From: Xiphias gladius
Lineage: Eukaryota > Chordata > Actinopteri > Istiophoriformes > Xiphiidae
NCBI RefSeq assembly: GCF_016859285.1
Contig: NC_053400.1
Coordinates: 25,566,001 to 25,630,000, forward strand
Length of the DNA stretch: 64,000 nt
Direction: 5' to 3'
Shown here: positions 13,401 through 34,519 of the stretch, piece by piece
Numbering within the stretch: position 1 is the first letter of the stretch
Layout of the letters: each line of letters starts with the position of its first letter
Notes under the pieces: model-generated
Databases searched by the model: none
Seen by the model: only the letters and a program-made list of their open reading frames with translations
Told to the model about the DNA's origin: nothing
Position numbers and translations under genes: made by a program

Positions 13401-16400
13401 TCAGCAGATGGATGCAAAAACAGCCTTTTAGTGTCAAACTCTGCACATATCCCTACAAAATCTTTAATTAATGGCCCAGAATCAATTTGATAATATTTTC
13501 ATGCAATTATAAAACAAGAATGGCAGCCCGCCAATTGCAAACGATTTTAGATAATTGATCTTTTGGAGAAACCGATGGATACCCTTGTGGCCTGAATATA
13601 CTGTCTGATGAGAGGCACAAACTAGGGCTACAGCTTGACCAGCCGTTTCAGGCCCCGTCTACGTTTAGTAGCAGCTGGAATGAACATGTTCGTATTCCAA
13701 TATAGTTTGTTCCAAATATCCATTCACATTTAAACCTACAGCTTTGTTGGGCGTTTTTACCCAACAACTATATTAAACTTTTTAACTTTCATGTAAAGTC
13801 CCGTCTGGGCAGGTACCAGGTAGTTTAGTCCTTACCTTAATTTAGTGTTGCTTCAAGTGACACCAGCCAACGGTGTCTTGATGGGATCTCGAGAGAGCCC
13901 TGGATTTTCAACCGTGAGCTTATTTGCAAAGTAAAACAACGGACTACTGTAAGTTATCACTTACTTGGCTATGTAACGCGAGTTTGCTGAAATAATAACA
14001 ACAATAACAGTACAATAACAGTTTCAGGGTAAAAAAAAGATTCCAGTTTTTATCCATTAATTAGCTTTTAACTAGCAAGCAAACTCTTGTAGCCGCGCAA
14101 CCCATAGGGTATCATTAGAGGATGCTAACGTTGTGCATTGTTTTTTTCTACTTACACTAAATATCTTTTCACCCGTTACCACAGTAACCCAGTAACATCA
14201 CTCTGTCAGGTTCGATCACGCAGTATAACAGACTCCATTTTATTTCATCATTTCATCATCGTAGGATAGGTAGATACATTACTTTATTAAATGAGTGGGA
14301 GATTGCAGAATCATATCATAACACTTCAGATCACACAATTTTACATTGCGAGATCACTGACTTTGCTCATGACATAGAAAAATGTCACTGTTAGCTGCCA
14401 ACTGTAAGTCTTACAATTAATGTGAACGACTGAACAGAAGCCTGGCAGGCTTATTGTGGATAGAGCTTCGTTGCCATGTGATGCTTATTAACTTAATGGT
14501 AGATTATATGGCCAAAGTACAGCAATATACAGTATAGTACAATACAGTTCGGAATTTGGATCAAATACAAAGGAAAACATGAATAAAACTGGCATGTTAA
14601 AGCAGTAACACAGTAAATTGTTAATGTTGTGTTTTAACTTCTCCTCTTTCTTTCTCTCAATTTTGAAGAACTTGGTAAAATGATACACACAGAAATGTGG
14701 GATTGGCTCTCACTGAATGGTGGGAAGTTTCAGTCTCATCTTTATGTTGCAATACATTCGAAAGTTTTCCTCATTAGCATCTCAATTATTTAAATATGAA
14801 GAGGGCCTAGGATTACTCAGACCTGCCTCAACAGGAGAAATTAAAAGCAAAAAGCACTTCCAGCCTTCCTGAGCCCCTCACACAGTCACTCTAAAGGTCA
14901 GTGTTGTGTGTAGGCATCGTACATGTCCACTGAGCAGTGTATTGATTCGCATGTGGTTGACACCCTTGTTAGGCTTGTGTGCTCACCTAGCAGGCAGCCG
15001 AATGCAACGTGTCAGAGGACGGAAATGTCAACGTATTTATCCCGCAGATGACTGGTGTTGTTGCATGAGAAAAATGTATCACTTTTGGACAGAATTTATA
15101 ATTGGTGACATGGGTTCTCTTTACAGCATCCGTAATCATCTTATAACAGAGCAGTACCAAAGTGAAACTTCTTTCTGTTTTGTTTGAAGCCCTGTCTTTG
15201 TGCCATATTTGTCAGTTTCTTTACAATATCTTGTGATTTTTTTAAAAATTCCTCAACGACACATTTTCATTTTAATTAGGGAATGACATATCGAAGAAAA
15301 TATCGTATTATTATATTATTATACATTTTTTTATATCCTCTGGCTTGTTTATGGCTTATTTTGATGTACCTTGTCTCTACTGGTGTCAACTATGTAGTAT
15401 AAGAACATTAAAAAGGCTGTAAAAGAAGTTATAAATAGCGAAGTAGCAAAATGAGATGGTTGCATTAGGGACAATGAGTAACAGGCTTCGAGAGACTGTC
15501 CGCCTGTGAAAAATGAGCCCATTGGTCGTCTTTGCAAGCAGCTTATGACGACCCGTAGTTAGTTTTATCATGAGGTGACCTCTAGCAGCCACAGTACTTG
15601 TGACAGGAACAAAGGAAGAAGTCAGGTCATGTAGTATATAGAGTGATAAAGTCCTTATTTGTAAGAGGAGGTTAGGGTGGATGGATGGGTCGAAAAAACA
15701 CAGGCCCTTGAGACTAGAGACTGTGAAACCAATAGTTACCGTTGTTTCTTTTATCCACGACCGTTCCACAACCTTAACCGTGTGTTTACTGATGTAACCA
15801 TCTCTGTAAACAACCAGGTGCTCCAACCTCAATGAAGTACTTATTTTAACCCAAACCACAGTCTTTTCCTGAAACTAAGCGGGCAGTTTTTGTGCCTAAA
15901 TCCAACCAAACCGTGACTGTGCCACAAGCTGAACCGCGTGCTTATTACTGTAGCCATGGTGATGAAGGTCCTGTACACCCCCTGCCGTAGGTGTGCTATT
16001 TCAAGAGACGCTCCAATGGGTCGTATCAGGAGGTAGGGACAAATGTCCTATATGGGAGGTGAAACATGTGAAGTGCTTGCCTTTATTGTCCATATATTAG
16101 TATTTTGACATTTCTTTATTGGGTTTTCTGTCTTCATAAAAGAAAACTGTTTCATGATGAAGCATACATTGTTTTCTTTTCGACCACTGCGCTGCACTGG
16201 GGTAAAATTATAGATTTCATGTCCAGTAACATGCACTTGAGTATTCATGACAGCAAAACTTGAGAGATGTGGCTATTTTTCTTTAGACTTTAAAGTGAAC
16301 CTGAGGATGTACAGTGTCTGTGTGAAAATGTGTCAAAATCTCCCACAGGTCTTTCAGATGGACCGAAGTAACAGAGTGCCATTCTGCATATAGCACAGAC

Positions 16401-16857
16401 CTTTCCTCTGGGCTGATGACTTTGGCATCAGATACATCCCTTTTTATTAATACTTCAGATCCACTTAGTCCCAGTTTCATTATGCAGAGTGTACACATTT
16501 TTTATACTTTTGGTCTGGGGTTATTTGGGCAAGCCTTCTTAGTTCCAGTGAAAGGAAATGTGGCAACAGTTTGGTGAAAGTCCGTTCCCGTTTCAACATA
16601 ACGTCCTGTACATGTCCTGTACATAAGGTGAGGTAAAATGTTTTTCAGAGTCTGGTGTGGGAGAAGAGATCGGGACTTTGGCTGGCCAGCAAAGTCCAGA
16701 TCTCAAACCCCTTTAACACTTTTACATGAGGATAAACTGGAGCACCGATTGGTAGTCAGGTCTCACACCCAACATCAGTGTCCGACCTTATTAAACATGG
16801 TTTTACATGCGGTTATGTGCGGGACTATTTCCTGGCTGAAAGCAGTCTTTACGGGTT

Positions 16858-17179
16858 GTCTCAAAACCTCATGGTGATGACAAGACTCCAAGAAGTTTCT
16901 GCGCCTGGCCAAGAAATAGTCTTAAAACCACAGTGTGTTGCTTTTACAAATGAGACACAATGTGTTAATTAGTGAGCTTTAGAGGTGCTGGTTGGTGGAT
17001 TTTGTTACCTTTGCAAGGAGCCGGGCTTGCTGTTTACCCCCTATTTCCGGTCTTCATGTTTATCTAAGCTAACCAGCTGCTAACTGTAGCTAACAGATAT
17101 GATAATGGTATCCTCATTCAACTCTAGGCAAGAGAGTGAATTAGCATAGTCCCCAAAATGTTGAACTATTCCTTTAATG
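16858..17179 (-). repeat. Dispersed repeat family A, copy 1
   Basis: It ends in ..AAAATGTTGAACTATTCC.. followed by TTTAA and contains blocks such as GGCCAAGAAATAGT and CTAACCAGCTGCT. The same blocks recur at 21730-22122 in this orientation, and at 38225-38530, 50338-50710 and 59360-59575 in the opposite one. Confidence 0.75.
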
Positions 17180-18410
17180 GCATTGGTGTTGGAACTAGAT
17201 GTTCAGCAATAACATTTGGGTTTAATAATCAGGTGTCCATGAGTCTGACGTCCACATACTTTTGGCCATATACTGTATCGTCATCACTTAGATAGATAGA
17301 TAGAGTATATTAACAGAGTACTACAGCATCTTACTCCAAGACCAGGAGGGGTGATCAATTTACTTTGATTTGTCCACTTTTGAATTAGGTGATCCTTTCA
17401 AGTCATATGTTGTTTTTGTTTTGGCTAAACTGATGCTCAGTTTCAACACTTTTTGAACAGCTAAGAAATTAATAAATTATTGCTTGGATTAAATACTCGG
17501 ATTTATGGTGATTATGGTGTTATACATTTAGATTAATCTCATTGTCTCATATTTATCTCATAATTTTAATATGGTATGTTACATATATATCATATATATG
17601 ATAGATATATATTTCAATATATAATGATGTTCCTACTCCAAGTAAAAGTGAGGAGCAGTGGGGTAGCAGGAGTACACAAACTGTGCCGCAAGGGGGAGAC
17701 AAAACTCCTTGCAACATCAGCCCGCATAGTATTTTGTTTCATCATGTAATCTGGAATATGATGCGTTGAAGTAATAATCTGAGTCATCGCATGTGATGTT
17801 TACTCGTTCTGTCATTTCTTCATTGTCCTGTGACCCCTAGGACAGCGCTTCTCCCTGCCGTGTCATTTACCGCCTGTATGGCTGTAACTGAGGTGTTGCT
17901 ACTAGAGCGAGCACCCACAGGAGAGCTTGTCACAGTCACAGTCACCATTGTTAATGTGTCAATGCCTGCTGAGACTCACTGACCTTAAAACATTATGGTA
18001 TCTTACCATTATACGATTTGCGCAAAATCAATTCTGATGCCAATAAAAGGAGGAGGGAGATATACAGTATGTTTTAATGTTTTCATTTAAGTTCAGCAGC
18101 ACTGCTGGGGGAAAAAAAAAAGGAATACCAGACTGGAAATCAATACATTCACCAAGCAACAACAGTAAAATAAACACATTTACATGGGCTTTATGAGAAG
18201 CTGCATTTACAATCCAGTCTGTCTCCAAAAAACAGTGTTGTTTCTGCTGCAGGTCTGTAAACTTTAATAGAGAAGATGGAGTTTCACCTGGAAGCTCTAA
18301 TACTTCACATATAACGAATACAAAACATATGGAGGCGTAGATTTCTATCTTCTCTGCCACAATCAGGCACCAATATTTGTAGATATTGTATAGATAGCAG
18401 TGCAGCAGAT

Positions 18411-18600
18411 CTGCCTATAAAAAGTATGTAAAAGTATGTTTTATTGTCTTACAACATTGAATCAAAGTAGACTTCTGACTGCGCAGGTGACGCAGAGTCA
18501 CAAAAAACACATTAGATCCCCTTTGACTTTACTCAAATCAAACATGAAAACTTCCGAGGAGGGTGAATAACTTTATAGACTTTGTATGGTCGCAGGTAAC
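18411..18600. mobile_element. DNA-transposon-like end fragment
   Basis: The text 'gcctataaaaagtatgtaaa', then 'ttacaacattgaatca' and 'gaggagggtgaataact' resembles the ends of common teleost Tc1-like or related elements. Only a fragment is present and the boundaries are approximate. Confidence 0.4.
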
Positions 18601-19341
18601 AATACCCTTTCAGTAACAAGACTTAACTTACTGAGTATTGTTAACTTTACAACTTCATTTTTCATGGTGGAATTCAGCAGCCCTTGTTGCCAATGAAGCA
18701 TGCAAGTTTTGCACCCTCTAAAGGCAAGCGCTGCATGTAGGTGAGTTCTGTACTCAATTATTTTGAATAACCAGAGGAAATACTTATATGGGGTTTAACA
18801 AAAAGTCTAATATTGGTGAAATGTCCATTAGGAGTTAAGCAATAATCCATACATTCATTGCAAATTCAACTTATAAAAATAATCTTTTAATATAAACTAC
18901 ATATTCAGTGCACAAAGAACAAATGTACAAAACATAAATTTGATTTAAACATAAGGTAAGCATGTTAAAAAAATCAATTAACATGGTGTTGTGAGTTAAT
19001 ATCATCTTAATTAGTTAAAGTGATCAGCATAAATAGGACTATAAATAAATTATGAGCCTTCTTTCTCTGCCTCCAAACATTCTTGGGGAGCAGGTTGTCG
19101 TAATTCATTCCCCCAGTGGACTTCTACTTGGGCCATTTACATCTGTGAATAAAAGAGGGATCATTTATAAGCATAAAATATGCATGAATTCAGACACGGG
19201 AGAGCTTAGAAAGTCTACTGCTCTGCCATCCTTCACCTTGGATGAACCTCAACTCAGCAGGAGTTTTAGAAGCTGATCACTTTGTTTGTTATTCCATGGT
19301 AAAACAACAGATTATTATATAAAAGCTTCTCTCTGGCCTAC

Positions 19342-25701
<6,360 letters not shown>

Positions 25702-25908
25702 CCCTTGGCTCTGCTCGCTTTCTCTGAGAAGCCCTCCGCAGTATGAAGTCGTCTCCTTTTACTGCTGGCAGACAGCACTTAGAATCGACTGCCTCTCTGA
25801 CTCAATTTCCCAGGCCAGCTGAGTCCCTCAGACCACACACACACTCAGTCTTCTCAGTGCAGGTATGTGCAACACAAACTCTTGATCTTCCAGCTGCACA
25901 GTACAGAC

Positions 25909-25947
<39 letters not shown>

Positions 25948-27482
25948 CTGAGCCAGACGCAACCTGTCACAGCAACCCAGACACCCGTGAGCCAAATGGA
26001 GAAGGCTAAGGAGGCTTTAAAACATGCACCTCTTACTGCTGAAGCTTTGATGCAGAATCTGAGGTGTCTAGTTAGGTAACAATACTACAAGAAGTTAGAA
26101 GTTGAAAATTACCTCAGAAAAAACGAAAGTCAAGATTCCCTTGAAGACTGTCCAAATGGATTGAAGGCATGTTAGGTAATATAGGGTCTCTAGCTAGATG
26201 ATCTGAACAAATTCCTCTCTGTTCAAACTCTTTTCTTCTTTATATTCCAACCTCCTGAAAAGGCTGCAGGCTTCTGGTTTCCCTTAACTGCTAATTTCAG
26301 TGGTTACAATAACTGCATGTTAAACTTTCCCTCTGTCACTCCTCAGTTCTCCAGATCCTACAGTGGTTTGTCCAAAAACAGGCTCTGAGGTGCAAAAATG
26401 GCCACAAAATTCCCTCTTCTGTGATCTGGAGTAGTTATGAAAGAGCTATGAGAAGCTAGTATGTCTGCCTTGGAGTCTGCCCTTATGTCTCTCCCACTGC
26501 TGCTGATCGTGCTGCCTCAAAGTGCGCCTTTGGATTTGTTTGTGTGTTCCCGTCTTGCTTTTTTAATATCTGTCTGTCAAGTGATCACATCCCCGGCCCT
26601 GTTATGTCGACTATCAGTGTCTTCTCCTCTGGAGCTGCCAAACCGCAAACAGCCAAAGAGCAGTAACATGTGTTTTAAATGTGATCCAGACCTCCGTAAC
26701 GTGTGAGGGGAAGTAAGATGCCAGCACCACCCCTGTCCCTCCGACACCCCACCCCCTCACCCATCCAGGCCCATTTGACTCATCATGTAACACACATAAT
26801 GGACTAAATATGAGAACAGCATTCATAATTTGTATGCAAATGAGGAGCGGCAACTTGGGCATCTTTTCTGTCAGCTGCTAAACAATACCTATAATAATCA
26901 TGAAACAACTTTTATTTGTGGTCTATGTACGTTTTTGAAAATTGTTTCCTTACATCTAACAGTTGGTTGGATTAATAAAGGTTAATGTTTGTTTACAGCA
27001 AATTCTGTTGTACATAAATGTTTGCCGTCAAACATCAAAATATTTGTAAAACCGTCGCACTTACTTCAGGAACAGTATCTTAAATTATCGTTGTGACAAT
27101 GTGTGCAAGCAACTTTCAGGATTTCATGACAGCTCTGCTACAGTGTTATTTCAAACAGCAGAAGGAAAATGTAATAAACGTAAATTTAGCAAGGGACATG
27201 GAAAGCAGTCCGAAACACATTTTCCCTAAAATCTTTATTTTCCCAAGGGAGAGGGGGTAAACTACTACTGTGCTAACAGTGGGGTGTCATTCACTCCCAC
27301 ATGAAGCACTTGGACATGTAACAAGTTAAAACAGATGCTGGAAAGGACTTAATATCCCATAAGTACATAAAGCTATTTTTTTTTTTTTACATAATTATCA
27401 GAAACAAATATCTCTATAAATAGGTTTCTCTAACATGTAAGCTTATCATTTTCACCAGGGACAAAAGTGCAACCTGTGGTGT
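25702..27482. other. Intergenic region, vegfd 5' side to pir 3' end
   Basis: The 1.8 kb should hold the vegfd promoter and 5' UTR and the pir 3' UTR. A (GT)n run lies at 25913-25945. No further gene is recognised; open frames such as 26461-26706 look random. Confidence 0.6.
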
Positions 27483-30400
27483 TTAGAAAGAATCTCTGAT
27501 CTTGGATCTCCAGTTTATGGCCCTTTCGAAGCCATTTCTGCCACTTTGGTAGTCCCCGATAGCCTGTCTGATCTCTTCCTCTGTGGTCATTACAAATGAA
27601 CCTGAAGGGCAGACACAACATAGCAAATAATTACATTACTGGTATTGATTAAGTACTGTTTGTGACTTCTCACACACATCAGAGAATTCCTGTTGTTCAG
27701 GGACATGGAGGGAATAACGAAAATTACGTACCATGTTGTACCACAGGCTCTTTGATTGGTTCTCCAGCGATCAGCACAAAATGGGAAACTTCAGTGTCCT
27801 GAGGAGGAAATATGAGGCAGTGCCATGATTTTAGTCTGGGCGTGAAGCGGACTGACTACAGCCTTTCGTTTGTGATTTCGAAATTAGTGGTTCCAAACAT
27901 GATGAGATGTCGGGATCCTCCAATGGGTCCCAACCTAAATCTGTGGTCACATGGAGATTAAATGGAAAAAATCATACATTTCTGTTGCACAAAATTGTGC
28001 TTTTTCTGACTTTTGTCTGCAGCCCCCCCCCCCAAACAAAATACTGGCTATTTTCACCTTTTTGAGGACTATCTGAGAAGGGGGGAAAAAAAAACAAACA
28101 AAAAAAACAAACCACTCCTCACAACAAGACCGTAACCTGTTAGGTTGAATAGATTGCTCCAATTTTTAGGGGAGGTTGGGAACCACTGATCTAAATGAGT
28201 GATGGATCAAAACCAAGGGAAGGCTGAGTAAAAGTTGAATGAATTTGATTAATTTGTGAACAATAAACAAGGGTTTGTAGTCTCTGATGCTAAGCAAGAC
28301 TACTTGGGTTTATGTTAGCAAGACTTATTGAAACGGTAAAACTAAATGTGACCCACAAAATGGACAGACTTGACATGGAATAAAAGAAAAACAGGTAATG
28401 CTCATTTAACAAAATTGGGGATAGCCAAAGGTGTGTTTTCCCAACTCTGTGTCATCTGGAAGTCCAAGAAATACAGCCCAAAAAACAAATGTTTACATAG
28501 AGCAACATCAAGTCCATCCTAATGTATCGATCTGAATGGTGGCGGGAAACAAAAGGTGATATGAAAAAGACTGAGAAATTCCACAATGGATACCTGAGAA
28601 GGCTATGTAGCATCTTCTGGCCAAACAAGATTAAAATCTTGGAATAGAAAAAACAAATGCAAGGGCATCGTAACTTAAAATAAGGCAGATGTGACTTACA
28701 GTGACGACATGATTTCTTTGCGGCAGGTGCCGCAAAACACACACGCACACGAACATCTGTAATTACGCAAGTGCGGTCGGTGCGGAGACCCAGCGCGTGC
28801 CTCTTAAACATCACACCCAAGCTTGTGCTGAGATGGACTCAAAGGCAAAACAAAAACCAGGAAAACCAAAAATGACATGGCGCACAAGTGTGAAGGGACA
28901 AGCTGACAAAGAGGGGGGAGGCTCAACATGTTGACAAGAATAGGAAACCATGGAAGAAGGTTATTGTGGCCTTATGTCCTAAAGGGGATGAGGAGAATTA
29001 AGTAAGTGAGTCAGTCAGTCATCAAATACATCAGTAAAATCCTAAATACAACTAAGAGCATTATTCAGCCTCCAAAAGGGGGTATCTGGAAAAAAGTTTG
29101 GGAGCCACTGGTCTCGATACAGAGAACTCAAGTTTCTCACCTTGTTTTCAACCTTCACACAATCCCCGTCTCCAAACACCACTGTGTGATGGGGCTCCAC
29201 CTTCTGCTGCTCCTGATCTGGGCCTTGAAAACAGGAAAACTCCAAAGTTTTGCACTTCAACAAACACTAGAACGCTTCATTTTGAAGATTGTCCATGATA
29301 ATTTTATTAAATAAAAGCAACGATAAACATATTATTTCAGATTACTGTGGTCTTTGAGCTCCTTTTGATGTATTTTTGAAAACAAATTGGAATCTATGAC
29401 TTCTGGAAGTAGGAGCTTCTCATTGGAGGAAATAAAAAATAAAAAAAAACAAACAAACAAAAAAAACCAAAAACGAGTTTGCTGTCTGAAATGGTTTGTT
29501 CTCATGCGAGGGGAGTTCCCTGATCACACGATGTCGTCCAATAAGCAGGAAATGCAGAATTTCACGGGATAGTGTCAAGTAGCAACACAGGGCTTAGTTA
29601 TGACATGAGGGTAAGGTGACTGATGTGAAGCCAATCTCTAAAGATGGTCATATTTTATACACAATAGTGAAGTCATTTTTAGTTTTTAGTCATTTTCATT
29701 TTTTAGTCTAAAGTCTCAAGACATCAAAGTCTGTTAGCACGAGGGCCCTTTGGCTGAATGTAGAAGGGAAGTTGCAATTGGACTGAGATCACAGACATCT
29801 CTCTAACATAGAAATGGCAGCAGGAAGAGCAGGGAAGGAAGTGAGGGAGTGATCGTAAACACAGAAAAGAGTGCACATATCCAGCTAAAGAATGTTTGCA
29901 TCACCCTGGTTTATTTGTGATTTCTTCGTCTTATATTAATCTGAAATGTTGGCCAATATGAGACAGATAATGTACTGTATGTATCCATAAGGGAGGGAAA
30001 CTATCTCTTGCTGCAAAGCTGAAATAAAAAGCCTGTGCAGTGGGCCTTTGTCGTAACTCACCAACACAAATTAATCCGGATAATGTGTAGATGAATGTAG
30101 TCCATCCTGTCAAACACAGAGATATTTGTTGTAAAAAAGTATGTGTAATACGGAAGTTGATTAACCAGTGGCGTGTCGTCAGGACAAGCAAGACAAGCAG
30201 TGCTTGACCACTTAAAGCTAAAAAATGGATATCAATAAAAACCATACTGCAGCGGAAGCGATATCGCTCCTTACATCTCAGAAGAGCGTTCTGTCCCATA
30301 AAAAGGATCTGATATTGCCCGTTTGCATTCATCGTGTAATTTATTGCCCTCTTGTGGCCGCAGTAGGCTATTGTCTCTGGAAGCTAGGTTGAGCGGCAGT

Positions 30401-33400
30401 AGTTGCACCTATCAGTTCCGCCATTATCATGTGCGCGGCCGCGTTCCGTTTACAAAGGCTGGGCCTCGTCAAAGAGAAGGGAGAGCAGCATTTCTCGGAC
30501 ATTTGGTGCATGCGTATAGTGGATAATCTGTCGGCTCTGCTTACCTATCTGTGAAAGTCACCATTTTAAGAAGTCATTTTAAAGGAGTTCTGACCTTAAA
30601 CCTGCAATAACTATATATTTTTTTGGGCGCATGGGGGCCGCAGAAACGAGCTGTGAACACAACATTGGCATATCATCAGTTTTTAGTTCGATATACTGAG
30701 CTTGTAAGCAAACAGTTGCTTATGTACACATCTAGCAGTTACAGAGAAACATTTCCATTAATATAGCAGTTTCCTGAGGGAAATATCTGGCTCTTTAGCT
30801 AAATAAATGCTCCATTGTGTTCACCAGCCATTTGATAACCGTGTCTGTCTGCCGTTTGGTACTGAGCAGGTAGTATGCAGTGCCTTTTTAGAGGTTTTTC
30901 AGTGAAAACAGCTGCCTGTTGTAACCGAAAATGACGCAAAGAGAGAGGTGAGAGGTCACAATAAAAGTTGCAGGCAGGACAGCTAAACAATGAACTGAAA
31001 CTTGCTATAAAACGACACTAAGCCAAGCGGAACTGCAGATTCAGGTTCTGTAAGTCCATCACTACGAGCTACCCCTTTAGCATTGTCATTTTGTACACTG
31101 CTATTATAAAAGTATCAGATTTAGCCATTTTAATAAAGTAAATATACAAAATTAAAAAGTGCACTCCACCAATTTTACACACATGTAGTTCAGTTTACTC
31201 CCTCCAAGGAGTATTACGCAGCCTGTGAAAACAGTTTTATAATGTGTTTGTTGATTTGGAGGGAGCTTTCTATAAAAATAAAAAAAATCTTGATGATGCC
31301 ATCAGGGTTAATGAAAGATGATATGCACTTACATTATTGAAAATGCAAATCGAATTTGCAAATGCAAATCAAATTGAAAATCACTCAAATGTGCAGGTTC
31401 TTCCTCCCTGGTACATTGCAGGTAACGTAGCACAGAAAACTCAGCAATGCACCAGGGAGGAAGAACCTGCACGTTTGAGCGAAACATGCACATTTCAAAG
31501 CTTTTAACAAAAGTCGGCTTTGTGAATGTTTCGACATGAAATCAACTGAATTGAAGGAAATGAATTCACCTCATTTATCGGGCCTCCAAAAGCCACCGGT
31601 CATACCAGACAAAGCAAGGCTGTAGCACCAAAACCCCCGAATGTCTTGAACTGACCAAGGGTGAGTTTTATCAGTTAGGAATTAATGTCTCATTTCCAAG
31701 GTAAAAAGAGGGCTATTTCTACACAGTCTTGCTTTGGAAGTCACCACAAAAAAAAAGAGGGAAGCGCAAGTAAAACTGCTTCTCATTTACATGTTATGTT
31801 CCAAAGTATCACACATTGTTCTGTTTTTCTGCCGCAAGAGGAAAATATTCAATACTGTTTGTGGTAAACAGGGTGGTCTCACGACAAGGACACTTCAGAA
31901 TACGTGTATGCTTCCAGTAACAGGAAGTAGAGAAAAATGAGGAGGGATGACTTAAGATCAGGCCGAAAGCAACCATGAGATGCTTCTGTGTACTTTTGTT
32001 ATTAACCAACCATTTGAAGGCAGACTATGGAGAATTTAGAAATGCTCTCCTGCTACCTGAGGGTACTGGCTGCACATGCAAGCCCCCCCGGCTGCAGCCT
32101 GAAGTCCAGGTACACGGTCGGTGTCCTTGTGAAAACCTTAGACTATAGGAAAAAAGAAAGACAGTCAGACAATATGCATACTTTCTAGACACACAAACAG
32201 CCACAGGTTTCAAACGTTTTGTATAAAAACATAAAAACCCATACATACAAACTTTGACATAGTGGCGCCAGTGGCTGCCATGGTCATTTGTTTACAACTT
32301 CAGAACCATCTACATTGCTGTTCCCTGCAAGTGGGTTGTCAACAATGAGTTAAAGCTGCTTTGTTTTAGCTGCCTAACCTACTAACCCTCCCACAGTTTT
32401 TCGGCAATACAAAGTCAGAATCAATTATTGGTAGTTCCACGGCTTACATTTCTTCCTTAAAAACAGCTTTGTGTATTATTTTTTGTTGTTGTTTTTTTTT
32501 CTATTCTATGAATGTGTGTGAGACATTTCATCAGGTGGGATAGGTGCAATTTGATGACATCAGGTCCACGAGCTTACTACGCATCTGCAGTTAATGCAAT
32601 TGACCTTAAAGAACCTCTCAGCACTGAGGGTTTGCAAAGAGGAAACATGGATGAGAAAGTGAGCAACGTAAAGGAAATGAAAGCACTTGTGGCCTCTCAT
32701 TTCTCATTACTCATTGAAAACGTTATTAAACTTTACAACTTTACCAATTACTCAACAGCAAAAGAAAGATGTTACATTACTCATTGCAGTTCTTTGGTTA
32801 CTCAGCCAAGCTCCACTACAGGGGCCTTTCCCCACTTCAAAGCTTAAGACAACGTGGTTTAACAGTCCGTCTATGTTTTGCAGGCATTTACTGACCCTCA
32901 ACAGCTATCTGAGCATCCCTAGTGATTGCACACAGCTCTGCAGAAGTCCTGTCATCACAGTGAAGCTGTCAGGGTCACACACCCACCAAAGCAGGCCAGC
33001 TAAGAACACACAATATATAAACACAACTACTTTGAAGTTACTGGAGGCGGCATTTCTCCTCTTTTCCTTTCTCCAAGCTAACACATACCAGACCAGTCTG
33101 TCAACCTAACTGATATAAACTTGTCATTAAACTCTGGTAAGATAACAACCCCCAAATAATGGAGCGTTATTGGGATTTGTAACTAATGTAAGTATTACAT
33201 TTCAAATTGTAATCTCTCGCTTATTACTGAATAATCAAATTACCGAACTTGTGATTACAGCACCTTTCAACTTATTGTGATGGCATTACTGAAAGTGACT
33301 GTAATAAATATTTTCACAATAACAATATATCATGACAATGTGAAAATAATGTGACAATGTGGGGAATCTAGAGAGAATTATCACTTGAATCTGCAGCTCT

Positions 33401-34482
33401 CCTTCGCTTTTTGGAGCTTTATAGTGAGCTTCATCTTGTTGTTTAGCTGTCCGGCTCACAAATTTACTGTTTTGGTTCACACTCAATGTCTTTTTGGCTG
33501 CACCAAAAAGAAAAAAGAAAAGAAACTGCCTGCAGCAGCAGACACAGTTAGAAGCAATCTGGGGAACAAAGTGGAGCATTTAGCAGCTAAAGGGCCAAAT
33601 ATTTCCCTCAGAAGTTGGCAGAAACCAAAAAACGGCGCTAAAAGACAGTGAATATTAGACATACAGTGGCTTCAGAAAGTATTCAGACCCCTTCCCTTTT
33701 TGCACACTTTGTGTTAGAGTTAGATTATATTTTAGATGGATAAAATTGCCATTTTTGCCCATCGATCTACACTCAATAACCCATAATGAGTATTCCGACC
33801 ATTTGCTGTGGCACTCCAAATTGTGGGTAAGGTGCATGAAATGTGTCTAGAACTTGAGATGAGTCCACCTTCGGCAAATTGAACTAACTGGATATACTGT
33901 GGTTTAGAAAGACACGCACCTGTGTATATAAAAAAGGTCCCACAATTCACACTGCATAGCAGGACAAAAATCAGGCCATGAAATCCAATAAACTCTCTGA
34001 GGACCTCCACGATAAAATTCTGGCGAGGCACGGATCAGGGCAAGGGTATGAAACCATATCTAAAGCATCGAGTGTTCCCAGGAGCACAGTGGCCAGGTCT
34101 CTTCCTAGCGTTGGCCGTGTGGCCAAACTGAGTAACCGGGCAAGAAGGGAGGTGAACAAGAACCCAAAGGTCACTAACAGAATGAAAATGATAGATGACT
34201 TTTACCACTGGAAAAGCTGTCATTTTTAAGTCCTACACATAGGGGCAGTAAACATTCAGTACTTTGATCATTCACTGATTTCTTACTTTTAGCTACTCAG
34301 TGAGTCAATATATTTTCTCCCCTTTCGTGGTCAAGTTGAGCTTAATCCAGTCTGTAAAGGTATTAACTGTAGAAACCCAAGATTTTGAGCCATATACAGT
34401 ATAAATATAATAAATGCAGAGAAATTGATGTTTGTCTCTGTGTCTATTGCCCTGCAGTAGCCCTCAACATCGTACGTACACA

Positions 34483-34519
<37 letters not shown>

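Larger units (their letters stand above)
9537..19341. other. Intergenic region between grpr and vegfd 3' ends
   Basis: About 9.8 kb separates the two convergent genes. It should include the grpr 3' UTR and, from the right, any vegfd 3' UTR. I see an inverted-repeat cluster at 9675-9744, dispersed repeat copies near 10210-10400 and 16858-17179, and a DNA-transposon-like fragment near 18411-18600. I find no exon I can support. The 157-residue minus-strand open frame at 15386-15859 has no family features. Confidence 0.6.
30107..32056 (-). other. pir intron 5
   Basis: It contains a dispersed repeat family B copy (about 30735-31020) and the long hairpin at 31385-31478. No exon is seen. Confidence 0.7.

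Noticed and set aside
15386-15859. 157-residue minus-strand open frame between grpr and vegfd
   Set aside because: There is no recognisable motif, no plausible splice partners and ordinary composition for non-coding AT-rich DNA. It is most likely a chance frame.
18640-18740. Candidate last exon of vegfd (CKTC-like text on the minus strand)
   Set aside because: The phase from exon 7 leads to a stop after four residues, and the other frame does not resemble the VEGFD tail.
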